64,000 bases of DNA. It comes from Medicago truncatula. Lineage: Eukaryota; Streptophyta; Magnoliopsida; Fabales; Fabaceae. Position numbers and translations under genes: made by a program. Below the pieces are notes generated by a model. It saw nothing but the letters and a program-made list of their open reading frames with translations, was not told where the DNA came from and searched no databases. The DNA lies in contig NC_053044.1 of NCBI RefSeq assembly GCF_003473485.1, positions 55,468,091 to 55,532,090 of the forward strand, in the 5' to 3' direction. Positions 33,872 to 46,400 of this stretch are shown here, piece after piece. Position 1 is the first letter of the stretch, and each line of letters begins with the position of its first letter.

Positions 33872-34140
33872 GATATCTTAAATTAAGTTATGATGTATAC
33901 ATGATGATTTTATATGTAATAACCCAAATTAAACAAAAAAAAATCAATACTGCATCGAATTATCTTACATAGAATTTACAAAACCTTAGGGCATCGAATT
34001 ATCTTACATAGAATTTACAAAACCTTAGGGCATATTTTTTTTTGGTGGTGGCTGGATTCGAACCCTCGACCCTGCATATATTATGTATTGTCCATACCAA
34101 CGGATATCAAGCTTCCGAACTCATAAGATCTCATCTACTA
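33831..34140. repeat. Poly(T) tract, direct repeat and inverted SINE-like copy
   Basis: A run of about 36 T occupies 33832-33868. A 38-bp block starting gcatcgaattatcttacat is repeated in direct order near 33953 and 33991. From 34042 to 34112 the minus strand carries the tRNA-derived repeat seen at 28902 and 58966 (ggacaatacataatatatgc, ggttcgaatccagcc). Nothing is coding. Confidence 0.6.
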
Positions 34141-35425
34141 GGATATTCATTAACAGTACATTGTTTCCATCACTAAGAGTTGAATTTTGACATTTCTATT
34201 GTTGCAAAAAAATGGAAGGTGACGGTCCAAAATTTAAATATCTCCAATCTAAAAATAAATTGACGGACTTTCAAAGAGAAAATGGAGGGATGAGGATTTG
34301 TGTGTGGGGTGACCAGAGGTTGCTATAAATGAATAGATAATGTGGTTGAAAAGAAATAGATGTTTGTTTTAAAATGATACATGACTAATAAGAGGTCACA
34401 AACTGAGGTATATTAGTATATATACAAAGTTTATATAGAGTTAGTTATAACACAATAATAGATAAGTTTCCTATGTTTAAGTGTTTAACTAACACAAACT
34501 AATTTCTAACTAACCAACAATTACAAACAGATGAGAAATGATATACTCAGAATCTGTAGGATAGGATTGCTTTACAAAGCCTCTTAACAGGTCACAAACT
34601 GAAAAGAAGGAGCTACCGATGTAGGATCAGATGAGACTTCTCCAGCATGATATTCAAAATCGTATCTTATAGAAACTATAACCCAAAACTCTGGGTAGCA
34701 TACTCCACTAAAAACCAGTGCAGAATGTTTAAAATCGGATAAACCAAACCTTACCGCTGTTATAATGTCAAAACAGACTGACTGCTTAACCAACCAATAC
34801 AACATAACAGACAAGATTAAGAAGAATTTCAGCATATCAAACGATCCAACAATATTGCAGCACACCAACCAATACGTACAGCATAATAGATAAAATTCCA
34901 CAACTGCATCAACTAAATCAAGAAGGCAGTGAAACAGCATCATCATTACAGTTTATCCGGAAACAGTGAAACGAAAGCCATGTCTCCAATATCAGTAAAC
35001 ACATCAATAAAACTGCAGTACATCAAGAAACAATATGTTGCTAGACTCTATCATAGAACAGATGTAGCCTAATAGTGCCACCAAGACTAAGGATAATACT
35101 TGTTAGGCTTGATTCTAGATTTCACCAACAGGATTGCTATAACATTTTCCTGATTTTCAATACTTTTTTGTTTGTTTGGGGCAATAAACAAGGATTTCAC
35201 TTCAGCCACCTTTATAGACGAAATAATGACACCTTCAATGCATAGATGTAAAGAGAAGAGTCCTTCTAAAAATAAAGCCTTGACTTACCTTGAAAATGGG
35301 TCAATGTCAACTAGCACATGCTGAATTATTACTAATTTGATAATATCTAATCCTGCAAATTGCTTTCATTTACCTTGAAAATGTGTCGATGTACATATAA
35401 AATTCATTTACAAGTTCTTTACCTA
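34141..35425. other. Spacer downstream of the PPR gene
   Basis: AT-rich sequence without a supportable gene. The 120-codon minus-strand frame at 34584-34946 is rich in hydrophobic residues and shows no family motif. The right end should contain the 3' UTR of the PPR gene. Confidence 0.35.
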
Positions 35426-37141
35426 TCAAGTTATTTGATTCAAATTGCAAATAAAAAAAGCATCCTTGTCTCCTGAAAATTCCTCAACTTTCTTTCCTAG
35501 GTGGCTTAAAACTTCATAAATTTCTCCTGAATACAAACAACATTTATCATCAGCAGAAAACTTGTGTAAGGTTTGATCAATTTCAATGAAACTCCAACCA
35601 TAAACGATCACCACTCCCCTATCTTTCATCAGTTTTCTTACCTCAGAAACACCTTCCCACTTACCCATATTGGCATACATGTTCGCCAAAAGGACGTACC
35701 TACCGCTATGTTCAGGGTCGAACTCTATCAAATACTTTCCAACTTTCTGTCCTAATTCATAATGACCATGCATCAAACATCCATTGAGCAAAGACCCCCA
35801 TATGGCTCCATCTGGTTCAATATGCATACTATTAATAAAAATTAAGGCCTTTTTCACTTGTCCGCTTCGAGCCAAAATATCAACGATGCATCCATAGTGT
35901 TCAATAGATGGTGTGATGTTATATTTTTCACTCATAATTCCAAATAACCGTGATGACTCCCCAAACAAACTTTTATGATTGCAAGCGGTGAGAACCCCAA
36001 CGAAAGTAACCTCATTAGGTTTTGGTCCAACCTTCTCCATCTTTTCAAACAGTTCCAGTGCCATTTTATTATTCCCATTAATAGCCAAACCCAAAATCAT
36101 AGCACTCCAAGTAGCAACATCTTTAACAAGCATTTTATCAAAAACTTTCTCTGCATCCTTCACCCATCCACATTTCGCGTAGAAATCAATCAGTGCAGTT
36201 CCAAGCTCAAGATCATATTCCAAACCGTTTTCCTCAACATAAGAATGAATCCATTTCCCTTCTTCAAAAGCACCCATCACTGTACACGCGTTAAGAACAC
36301 TCACCAAAAGAGCCCCATTGAACTTCACACGTGCACGACCCTTGTCCTTCTTCTTCAACTCCCGGAATAGTTGAACTCCCTCACTGAAAAAACTGTTCCT
36401 AACATACCCAGAAACCATAGCACTATTCGACGCTTCATTTCTCTGTGGCATTTTGTCAAACACATCCCTCACTTCATTAACCAAACCACAACTACAATAT
36501 CCACTCACGAGACTCGTCCAACAAACAACATTTCTGTTAGAACTTTCATCAAACACTTGACGTGCAAGGTGTATGGCACCGTGTTTTGAAAACACATTGA
36601 TAACAGAGCTCACAAAATACACATCAGATGAATTCCCCGACTTCATCGTTAGAGTGAAGACTTGTTCAAGAGAGGAAAGAGTAACGCATGATTTTACAAG
36701 AGTGGTGAAGGTGTGAGAATTGGGGCGAATGTTCATGTTGAGCATTTTGGTGAAAACAGAGAGTGATTTATCGAATTGTGAGTTTGTTGTGTATGAAGTG
36801 ATTATAGAGTTGTAATCGAATATATTTGGATTGGGCATGTGTGTGAAGAGAGTTTCTGCATAGCGAAAATCGCCACGCGGTGAGGCAGCAAAGAATGCTA
36901 GGATTCTGCTGGAGATGTAGGAGAAACGAGTGAGGTTGTTGGCAATAGCATGAGCGTGGATTTGTTTTGTTTGTTTCATGGTTAGGTTTTGCCATTGTTG
37001 TAAGAGATGAAGACATGGACTGTTTCTGATTGAGCTCATTAGCTGACAGAGCCTACCATACGATGTTACATAGGTTGATGAACTGAAAGATACCGACAAG
37101 CATAACATATATGTACATATAGTTTGACCTAAAATAATCAC
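35426..37141 (-). CDS. Pentatricopeptide repeat protein, PLS class with E domain, intronless, up to 571 aa
   Basis: An organelle RNA-binding protein of the plant PPR family, expected to take part in organelle RNA processing, commonly C-to-U editing. From about residue 60 (KQTKQIHAHAIANN) there is an unbroken series of PPR-type repeats, such as NIFDYNSIITSYTTNSQFDK, NVVCWTSLVSGYCSCGLVNE, DLELGTALIDFYAKCGWVKD and DVATWSAMILGLAINGNNKM. The E domain runs from about 448 to 535 (WGSLLNGCLMHGHYELGQKV, GWSFIEID). There is no C-terminal DYW deaminase domain, so if it edits it must recruit one. The likely start is Met35 at 37039 (MSSIRNSPCLHLLQQW); the longer frame from 37141 is also possible. Lack of introns is usual for the family. 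Confidence 0.92.
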   Translation of the reverse strand: MIILGQTICTYMLCLSVSFSSSTYVTSYGRLCQLMSSIRNSPCLHLLQQWQNLTMKQTKQIHAHAIANNLTRFSYISSRILAFFAASPRGDFRYAETLFTHMPNPNIFDYNSIITSYTTNSQFDKSLSVFTKMLNMNIRPNSHTFTTLVKSCVTLSSLEQVFTLTMKSGNSSDVYFVSSVINVFSKHGAIHLARQVFDESSNRNVVCWTSLVSGYCSCGLVNEVRDVFDKMPQRNEASNSAMVSGYVRNSFFSEGVQLFRELKKKDKGRARVKFNGALLVSVLNACTVMGAFEEGKWIHSYVEENGLEYDLELGTALIDFYAKCGWVKDAEKVFDKMLVKDVATWSAMILGLAINGNNKMALELFEKMEKVGPKPNEVTFVGVLTACNHKSLFGESSRLFGIMSEKYNITPSIEHYGCIVDILARSGQVKKALIFINSMHIEPDGAIWGSLLNGCLMHGHYELGQKVGKYLIEFDPEHSGRYVLLANMYANMGKWEGVSEVRKLMKDRGVVIVYGWSFIEIDQTLHKFSADDKCCLYSGEIYEVLSHLGKKVEEFSGDKDAFFICNLNQIT

Positions 37142-39033
37142 TAATAATCAACACTCCATCAAATCTCAACAATCAAGTTTAGGAAAAGCATGCTAGCACT
37201 GTATTACAGACACAATAGTGAATAGAAGCTGACAAATTATTTTCAAATATCTTGAAAGAATGCAGTTAGTGTTGATGTATAATGTCGGCCCGATATTTGC
37301 TTGCTTCCAAGTTAGGTAGATAGTTGTCAAAAATCACAGAACCTTTTTGAATGGAACTATAGTTTCTTGATCCCCTATTTGAACTTGTAAACTCACATAT
37401 AGACTAATAGAAAGGTTGTGAGAAAATTATTATCATTTCATTGAAAGTCAAAAAGTGAAGAATACAATTGTACAAAGAAGCTTTATATACAACTAAATCT
37501 AATTTGTAACTAACAGAAGTTGGACTAACTTATATCTTTTTTTTACACTCGATATCTAATCTAAAGATAAATTGATTTAAAAGATCATTCATTAGCTGGC
37601 CCATTTAAAATCCTATCAAAACTCTGTATGGACTAACTTATAATTAATCAAAAGTTAAAATAAGTTATAACAAACATTTTTTTTTTTTTGAGAGGATTCC
37701 CAACTAAGTTATAACTAACAAACATTTTATACACTCCTCAAGTTGGAAGGTAAATATCTAGGATTCCCAACTTGGAGATTAAAGAGGTAAATAAAGGTTA
37801 TTTTGTTCATTTTGATAGTTTGTACTCTGAAGAAAAAGTTGTCTTATAATTTAGTGAAAGACAATAATTATTGTTTTTTCATCTGTTTTGTCTAGTTTCA
37901 TGATCAATTTGTAAATCAACGAGGTATACAAGTCTAATCCTCTATTTTTTAGTAAATCAAACGCACCTTAGTTAAAGAGTTGGTCGGTTTATGTTTAGAT
38001 GAACAAACTTGAGGAAGCCAAGATGGACATGTTCTCTAATAAAACGGCAGTCCATGTCTAATTATGTTTCTTGATTAAGATAAATTAGGTATGCAAAATA
38101 TTAACTTAGCAAAGTGAATAACTACATAACAACCTGTGATTGTGATTGATTTTTCACAAGTAAACCACTAAATTGATCCATAACTTTGAAAGGCACTCTC
38201 AAATAAATTCTTAAGATTAAAAATATTTTAAAAAGATCCTTAACTATGTTAAATTTTACTATTTTAGTTCTTATGAGAGTCAAAAAGAGAATAAATTGAT
38301 AACAAGTACTTAAATATAAGGATCAAATTGATAGAAACTAGTTAAATATAAATACTTAATTGACTAAACATACATGTTTATGAATCCCAATCCTTCTCTC
38401 GTCAAAAAACAAAAAAAAAAATGTTAATTAAAATACATGGAAAGAAGACAATTAATATCAATATACATCGGACTGACACATTTACATTGATAAATATAAT
38501 ATTGTTGACCTCATACTGTAATGAGTCTTAGAGTTAGAAGAAAGGACATTATAGAAAATAGGAATATAGACCCTTATAAATATAAGAAATAAGAAAGGTC
38601 AAAGAAATAAGCATGGAATATGTGTTATGTAACTCTTCTTCTCTCTCATTCTCAATTCCTCTCTTATTACTTGTACCATTTCTTTAAGTTCTTCTTTCAA
38701 TAGTTATTTTACTTGCTAATTGGTTGTATTCCTCCTTAGTTTATACACTAGGAGTTGGATTCATTGTTCAAATCAATACAATAGCAACAATTGTCTTCAT
38801 TATAATTTGATCCATTACACATACTTGCTTACTTTCAGATTGGTTAGTCCCCATCACCCTCATAAGACTCTTTGAGGTTGCTTCTGCCACAAGCTTAGTG
38901 TAAATAATATGTTCTAAGATGTGTTATGCTCCTGGTGTAATATGAAAATAGTAAGGTTAGAAATTTTTAAGATGAGCATGTTAACTTAACCCATATCATC
39001 CGGAACCAGCAATTACGCTTTGGGGTATGAACA
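37142..39033. other. Intergenic
   Basis: PPR upstream region followed by AT-rich sequence with no gene or clear element that I can support. Confidence 0.4.
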
Positions 39034-39471
39034 TTAATGGTCTGTTTGGTTGAAGAGAAATAAGGAAGAGAGAAAGAGAGAAGAGAGAAAGAGGGAAGAG
39101 AGAGCAACTTTCTCTTGTTTAGAATGGAGAGAAATAGGAAAGAGAGATTAAAAAGTAGTAGGATCCATCACTTTTTGGTTTCTCTTTTAGAGAAGAAAAT
39201 AGAGAAGAAATGAGAGAGAGAAGACTATTCACTTTGTTGTTTATTTATTGCCCTTGCATTAAAATATTATATTTTCAATCTATTCACTTTATTGTAGGGG
39301 CATCTTGGTACTTTTATAAATAATTAACACTTATTTTTCTTCTATTTCTCTCATCTCTCTCTTATAACAAACAACTCATCAAATCTACTCTATTTCTCAC
39401 ATATTTCTCTCTTCTCACTCTCTCTTACCTATTTTTCTCTTCACAACTTCTCTTCTAAACCAAACACACCC
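39034..39471. mobile_element. PIF/Harbinger-type MITE
   Basis: The left end is tggtctgtttggttgaagag and the right end is ttctaaaccaaacacaccc, an inverted pair. Flanking taa trinucleotides lie at 39031-39033 and 39472-39474. The arms are purine-rich (agaga) on the left and pyrimidine-rich on the right, so the element can fold back. Non-coding. Confidence 0.65.
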
Positions 39472-39845
39472 TAAAAGTTATCCTATACACAATTGTGGAT
39501 ACTAATCTCCTCAAAGGATCAAATTGATCAAGACCATGTGAACAGCAAAACACTCAAGAGTTTTAATGTTGGTGCTTTTTTAAAATTGAATTCAAACTTA
39601 AAATCAATAGTTAAACTAAAAAAACTCAAATTATTTCATATGCAAATGCTTTTGCCATATATTGAATCTATTATTGTTTAAATCAAATATCATGCGCACG
39701 AACTGCATACATTTAAACTCTCCATAAAGAGTTGTATTTCTCATCCAAGAGCTCTTCCGTCGCCACGTATTAAATTTGTTTTATTGTCACACGGGTGAAA
39801 TATGTTACTTGCTCAACGGTCAATAGCAAACGGTTTATTATTACA

Positions 39846-40052
39846 AAATGAGAAATGATATTTGTACAACCATTTTTTAATAATTTTTGTACAACTTTCT
39901 CTTTCATACTTACATTATATTTTTACTTTCTCTTTCTATTACTTTGATATTTATGCTAATACATATTTTTCTTTGTAAAAATATGATTGTCCATTTAATT
40001 GTCAAGCAAATTGATGTTCAAATAACACTACTCTTACAAAATTTTCATGTCA
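39846..40052. repeat. MITE-like repeat, copy 2 of 2
   Basis: Inverted relative to 29411-29608: aatgatatttgtacaacc, acaactttctcttt, ttctttgtaaaaat, attgtccatttaattgtc and aataacactactc. Non-coding. Confidence 0.55.
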
Positions 40053-40429
40053 TTATTATGTGCCCACTTTTTCCAATTCTCCGCCATTATTTAATTTAGT
40101 CAATGTCATGAAAGTATTCTCTTTGGAGTAAAGTAAGGAGTGTGAAAAGAAGACAAACATAGAAGTAGAAGTAGGCGTGGAAACAAAAAACATATCTCCC
40201 AAATCCGATCCTTGAATCACATTTCTTAACGGATTAAGTTTATTTCATCCACACGTATTCTCCAATCAAAACCCATTCCTCTAATCCTCTTTCATCACAT
40301 GCATTTTTCTGCTTCTTTTCTAAATCCTCCACAACAATACACTCTCTTCTTTTGTCTCTTTTCTTTTTCTTAATTAACCTTAAATAATAATAATGAGAAA
40401 CACACTTCCATAGATAATTAATCTCTGCC

Positions 40430-43400
40430 ATGATCATAGAACACCCACTTCTATTCCTTTTATTACTATCATTAATCTTTCTCCCTATAATCACATGTCA
40501 AGTTAATTACCGTGAGTGCCACCAATCATGTGGTTCACACAAACCCTTCCCTTACCCATTCGGATTCTCTTCCGGTTGCGAAATCCGCCTCAACTGCACC
40601 GTCGACGGCGAAATCTTCATCGGAGAATTTCCAGTCCAATCGGTAAACTCAAACAGTATAATAGTAAACATCGAATCACAATGTAATCGTTCATTTGATA
40701 CGTTTCACCAACTCTTCAGTCACAAACACGCACCTACTTCGGGAAACGTGATTCTGTTACAGAACTGTACGGAAAATCTCTTGCCTTGTTCTATACCGGA
40801 GACTCTGCTTCCTAGTCAATTCGAATCTGAATCTGACGGTTGCGGCGGCGCCGGTAGCGGGAAATTGAGTTGTTACTTTGAAAATACTACGAGTCGTTTC
40901 GTGAATGAGACAAAATTGGAACGAATTGGATGCAAATACTTTATGTCATCGATATCAATTGAAGACTTGAGAAAGAGTTCGGATTCGGCGATTTCTTTGG
41001 AAGTAGCTACGATTGAGCTTGGATGGTGGATTCATGGAGATCAGTGTCTTTGTTCTGATCATGCTAATTGTACTAAAATTGTATCACCGATTGATCGAAA
41101 GCCTGGGTTTCGGTGTCAGTGTGATGAAGAGTTCGTCGGCGATGGTTTTTTGGCTGGAACTGGCTGCCGGAAAAAAGGTTAGTTATTTTTTTCTTTAATT
41201 AATAATTTTTCTTAACATATCAGCTAAAATTTTAATAATTTTTCAATAAAAATCTTGAGAAATGGTTTCAATTTTAGTTGCTGTGGATTGACTTTTTGTC
41301 CGTGTTCGTACAGTGTTTCTATAGATTATTAGTGCATTAGATGAGATTAGACATTCAAACTTGTTATTTAATCCTTATTTATTTATGTTTAAAAATTCTA
41401 AAAATAAACAAATAAATCAAAGTTATAATCATTTCTAAATTCTAACTTATGGTCCTCATTTGATAAATATATTAATTTTTTTGACATATAAAAATATATA
41501 GATTTATATCTTAGTCTTTGTTGAATTAATATTTAATTGTTTACAGTTTACACTAAGCTTATTAGTTTAAAATTTAAGTCCTTTTCTGCAAATCACTCCA
41601 TTAGTATTTTAAGGTGCTCGTGGAGACATTCTTGGTAAAGAATACCGTCCATAGGAAGTAACTCGTGTTGAACACAGTTTGTTTTATAACTACTCCATTT
41701 TACATCACACGTATACAAAGTTTTTGGACATGGACATTTCAGTATCTAGAAGTAGAATCTACTTTGTGCTTCGAATAACCATATGTTTAAAAAACATGTA
41801 ATTGAAAACTCGGTGCACACCATATAGAAATTGGGGGAAAGGGTGTACACCATGAAAATCTGGAATTGAAGGGTGCACACCATATGGAAATTGGGGGAAA
41901 GGGTGCACACCATGAAGAAATCGTGAATCTGGGTGTGTGTGGCACATCAAGAATTTAATAAAATAATAGTATGTAATTGGGGTAAAGGATACACACCATG
42001 TAGAAACATACGAGCCTTTGATCAAATAAAATAGACGGTCGAGATTTGGTGTCAACGGATCTTAACTATTTATGTTATATTCTTAATTCCATTTTTTTAT
42101 TGTATTGCCGGCTCAAAAATGAAAGTCTATGACTAAGAAAAGTCCATCTTTGCTCAATTTATGTTTCCTCAATTTACTCCATTTTAAGACTTAGATGAAT
42201 GACATATGGCAAAATTAAATCTAACAGTTAAAGGATCCCGGTAATAAAAAATAGAAAGCAATCACGTGTTCTGTTCTCTCATAGCTTTCCATCTTCCTCC
42301 CCCATTATCATTGCCGCCGCCGCTGACGGAACCCCTCTCCGCCTATACCAGCGGCGTATCTCTTCCCTAGCCTCACACACCATTCTTCGTTGCCGTCAGC
42401 GTCATGAGCGAACTCCACCATCCCGCAACCAACACTAACCAACACGTCGCCGCTCATCTCTTTTCTTCCGACAGTTGCCGGATGATAACCGTTTTCTGGA
42501 GTTGTTGATCGGAACCCTTCTAGATTTGTTTTTTGGAAGCTGAAAAAGAGAATTTTGTTTGGAATAATAATAATCTAGCAAATTGTATTTTTTTAGGGGT
42601 GGGTGAAGATGAGATGTACACAGATCGAATAGTTTCAATTTACCCCTTTTATCTCATATGTGCTGTATAAATCTTCATTTTGTTTATGAACTGAATGAAA
42701 TAGTATAGACTGTAAAATTTGATTTCTGTACATTTATCATATTCTGAAGTTATAAATCAGCAAGCAAGTAGGCATCAATTGGCGTGTGAGTTTCGGTTGT
42801 TGGTTGAAAAGTTTGATGATGTAGAATAGAAACATGTTATCCATACAGTTTTGATCCTTTACATCTTCTCCATGGCTTCCGGTGACTTTCCGGCCGTTGT
42901 CGGAAGGAAAGTGATGGGTGGCGGCGACGGCACCGACGAGAGGAAAAGGGAGAGGCAACCATGGATATTGATGAGTGGAAGAAGCTAGATGGGTATTGGT
43001 GTTTCAGCAATGAAGATGATGAGAGGAATCAAATGAATTAGTCTCTATTTTAAGATTTTATTATTAACCCTTGGATTTATTTGACATATATCATTTATCT
43101 ATGCATTGGAAAGGAGTAAATGGAGGAATGTTAAATGGAGCAAAGATGAACTCGATAAAGAAAGGGAAAAAAAAATTGTGACAACATATAATAATGGAGT
43201 CCATCTTTGCTTCATTTAGGTTTGCTCCATTTACCCCATTTACTATCATGGATGTGTGATATGTGGAAAAACTAAAACTAAGGGTTAGGATTAAACGATT
43301 TAGGAAAAATATTTTTCTCCCCGATGCACAGCAACAACAGTCCACACTCTTTTGGGAAAAAAAGAATAAAAAAATACAGTACACACTCTTTCTCTTCCTC

Positions 43401-46400
43401 CGTCGTCGCCGCTACCGCAACTCTTCTCCGTCCATACTTTGGCGGCGCTATCCCCTTCTTCTCCACATCAAGTTCGGATTTTCATGACTGCACACACTGA
43501 ATTCAGATCTTATAATATGCTAACTAAATCAGGTCATATTTGTTTTAAAATCAGAGAAAGAGATTTTGCTAAATTTTGTGTTAATTGATGCCATTACATT
43601 TTCCCTGTTAGCCGAACCAGTTGGGTTTGTTGTTAAGAATTCTATTTCTTAATGATTTGAAGATTTCCATTGAATTTTCAAAGACAACAACACCTTGCCA
43701 CAAACAATAGCGACGACGTTTTGGAAGGACGAAGCGACAGTGGGCGGTGAATGGTGTGACGGCGAGTCTGACGATGAGTTGTGGGAGGAGGTGTGGAACA
43801 GACGGGGAGAACGCCGGCGGTGGATGGAGAGAGAGGGGTTGCGGCGACGAAGATGATGAAAGGAAGAAGAAGAGGCGTGCGTGAGCTATCATAGAAAAGA
43901 GAAAACTGTGTTTTGTTTTTCATTAAAAAGTACTTTTTGTAAATCTTTTAATCCTAGCCTTTAGTTTTATTTTTGACAGATGTCACACATAAGTGAAAAA
44001 GGAGTAAACTGAGGCTTGCTAAATGGAGCAAAGATGGACTCATACCGTAAGAATTAGTATTAGTATCAAGGTTAAAATGCACTTTTCCCCCTAACTTTCA
44101 AAAAGTTGTAATTTTGGTCCTATGTACAAAAACTATAATTTTGGCCACCTAAGATTTAACTCATTTGCATCTTTGGTCATTTTGACCAATTTTAATTTGG
44201 TCAACGCTGATTCGGCATGCCACATGTGTAATTAACCATTTAAAAAAAATAAAAATGCCACATTTTAAATTGTTAATTAAAAAAAAAAATTAAAAAGGAA
44301 AGGAAGAAGGAGAGGCACGTGAGGTGAGGTTTATCAACCCAGCAACATTAATCTCATTCATCTTCTCCTTCATTTTCTTAACAACTTCATCTTCTTCTCA
44401 ACCAAAACCCAGAAAATTCAGAAAATACAACATGAATATTTTCAACAACAACAACAATCTTCATAAAAAAATCCAGAAAATCATCTCAATAACCCAAATT
44501 AGGGATTTAACCCAAAATTTGAATAAAATTGAAATTGAAATAGAGATGACGCACAACTTCACCAATCATTCCTCTTCCCATTTCAACAACACATCCCCCA
44601 AATCAAATCCACACCCCTCCAAAGCAAAATCAATGGAACAAAGCAATCAGCACAAACATTCGTTCACGTCTCAGCAAACTCTGCCGCGAAGGTCAACCTC
44701 ATCTCGCTCTTCATCTTGTTGATTCTCTTCCTCGTCCTTCCACCGTCGTCTGGAACTCCGTCATCACCGGCTTCATCTGCAACAACTTGCCTCACCAAGC
44801 TCTTCTTTTATACGCCAAAATGAGATCAAATTCTTGTTCTACTTTTATTCTTATACATTCTCTTCCACTCTTAAAGCTTGTGCTTTAACTAAAGATATTG
44901 TTAAAAAGCTATACATTCTCATTTTCTTCGTTCTCATTCCAATTCCAATATGGGTCCTGGTAGAATTGTTTATAACTCTGTTAAATATGTATGCTTCTTG
45001 TCAACATGAGTTTGCACTCAAGGTGTTCGATGTTATGCGTAGGAGATATGTTGTTGCTGCTGTTAAGAAGATGATGAAGAAGGTTGATGAACCTCTCACA
45101 TGCCTCTCCTTCTTCATTTCCTTTTAATTTTTTTTCTTCATTTTTTTTAATTAACAATTTAAATTGTGGCATTTTTAAAAAAAATAGTTAATTACACATG
45201 CGGCATGCCAAATCAGCGTTGACCAAGTCAAAATTGGCCAAAAGGACCAAAGATGTAAAGAGGCTAAATTTTAGGGAGTTAAAATTGTAGCTTTTGTAAA
45301 GATTAAAATTACAACTTTTAAAAGTTAAGGGGAAAAGTGCACTTTAGCTTAGTATCAATCATGAAAGTCCCAATCAAAGGCTTAAAAAGATTGACCGTGA
45401 TAAGAAATAGAAAAGGAAGGAAAATTGGACCCGGCAGAAACAAATAAAGGGATGATGGAAAGAAAAAGAGGACCTGAAATAAGGGGTTACTTAGCTAGAT
45501 GCGCCCATGATTACCGGGAATTTAAGTCAACATGACTAATCAATTAACCAAGTGGTCAATTTTTCTTTTCATAATTCGGAGCATTATGGACTTTTCTTCC
45601 TTTTATTCCGCTTTTTCCCTTTGCTGTCTCAATATTTAAAAAGTTTTTTTTAGAGGATATATATTTTTTTTTTTTGAAGAAGAAGAGAGGATATTTAAAG
45701 AGTTCATTTTCCGCAAGATAGGGAAGTTTCGCCGGTATGTTAATTTTTAAGTGTTCAAATGAATTTTTAATATTTTTTTTGGTTCGGTCTGGTGGCTAGA
45801 ATATTAGTTTTAAAGGAAATAAGGGAGGAATTTGATTCGTCCCATGGCTTAGTTAATTTGATAAGAGATAATGCACAATTTGTATAGGGACTGGGGTTTC
45901 CACTTATTCATCTTAAAGTTGAATTTCTCTAACCACTAGACTATTTAACAAAAAAAAAGGAGGAATTCGATTCATACTCGGCTCTTATGTATATTATATA
46001 ATGTCTTTATATCTGAGATATCGTTAGAGAGACTTCAATTAATTGAATTTATACATCAAATTTATAAAAGTGGGAAAAGTATGAATTTAATTGATTTTTA
46101 AGTGTTAAAACAAATTTTCAATTGATATTGAAAAAATTTAATTGATTCTGCTCTCAAAAAAAATAATTTATTTTTGGTGGTGACGCTATATTTTTTTTGG
46201 TCGTGAAAAAATTCAGCTAATTCTATCTTTTATTTCAGTCCATTTGAGTGTATATATATATTGACGCAAGTCCATTACATTATTGAATTGATAATTGAAG
46301 ATATTGCCATGTTAATTGTCTCAAGATTGATTCATATCAAATCAATGTTTGAATTTCGTTGGGAGACGCTGCCCACATTGGTTGAAATTTTTTCCATCAC

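Noticed and set aside
34584-34946. 120-codon minus-strand frame downstream of the PPR gene
   Set aside because: No motif or splice context was found, and it has a hydrophobic composition. I could not separate it from chance in an AT-rich spacer.
35975-36370. Plus-strand frames opposite the PPR gene
   Set aside because: Shadows of the PPR coding sequence on the other strand.
41759-42055. Repeated HGVHPFPQF peptide frame
   Set aside because: It comes from a minisatellite in the WAKL intron and has no gene context.
44324-44722. 132-codon frame in the PPR-carrying foldback
   Set aside because: The PPR similarity lies in other frames and further right. This frame is Asn/Ser/Lys low complexity and ends in the captured piece.
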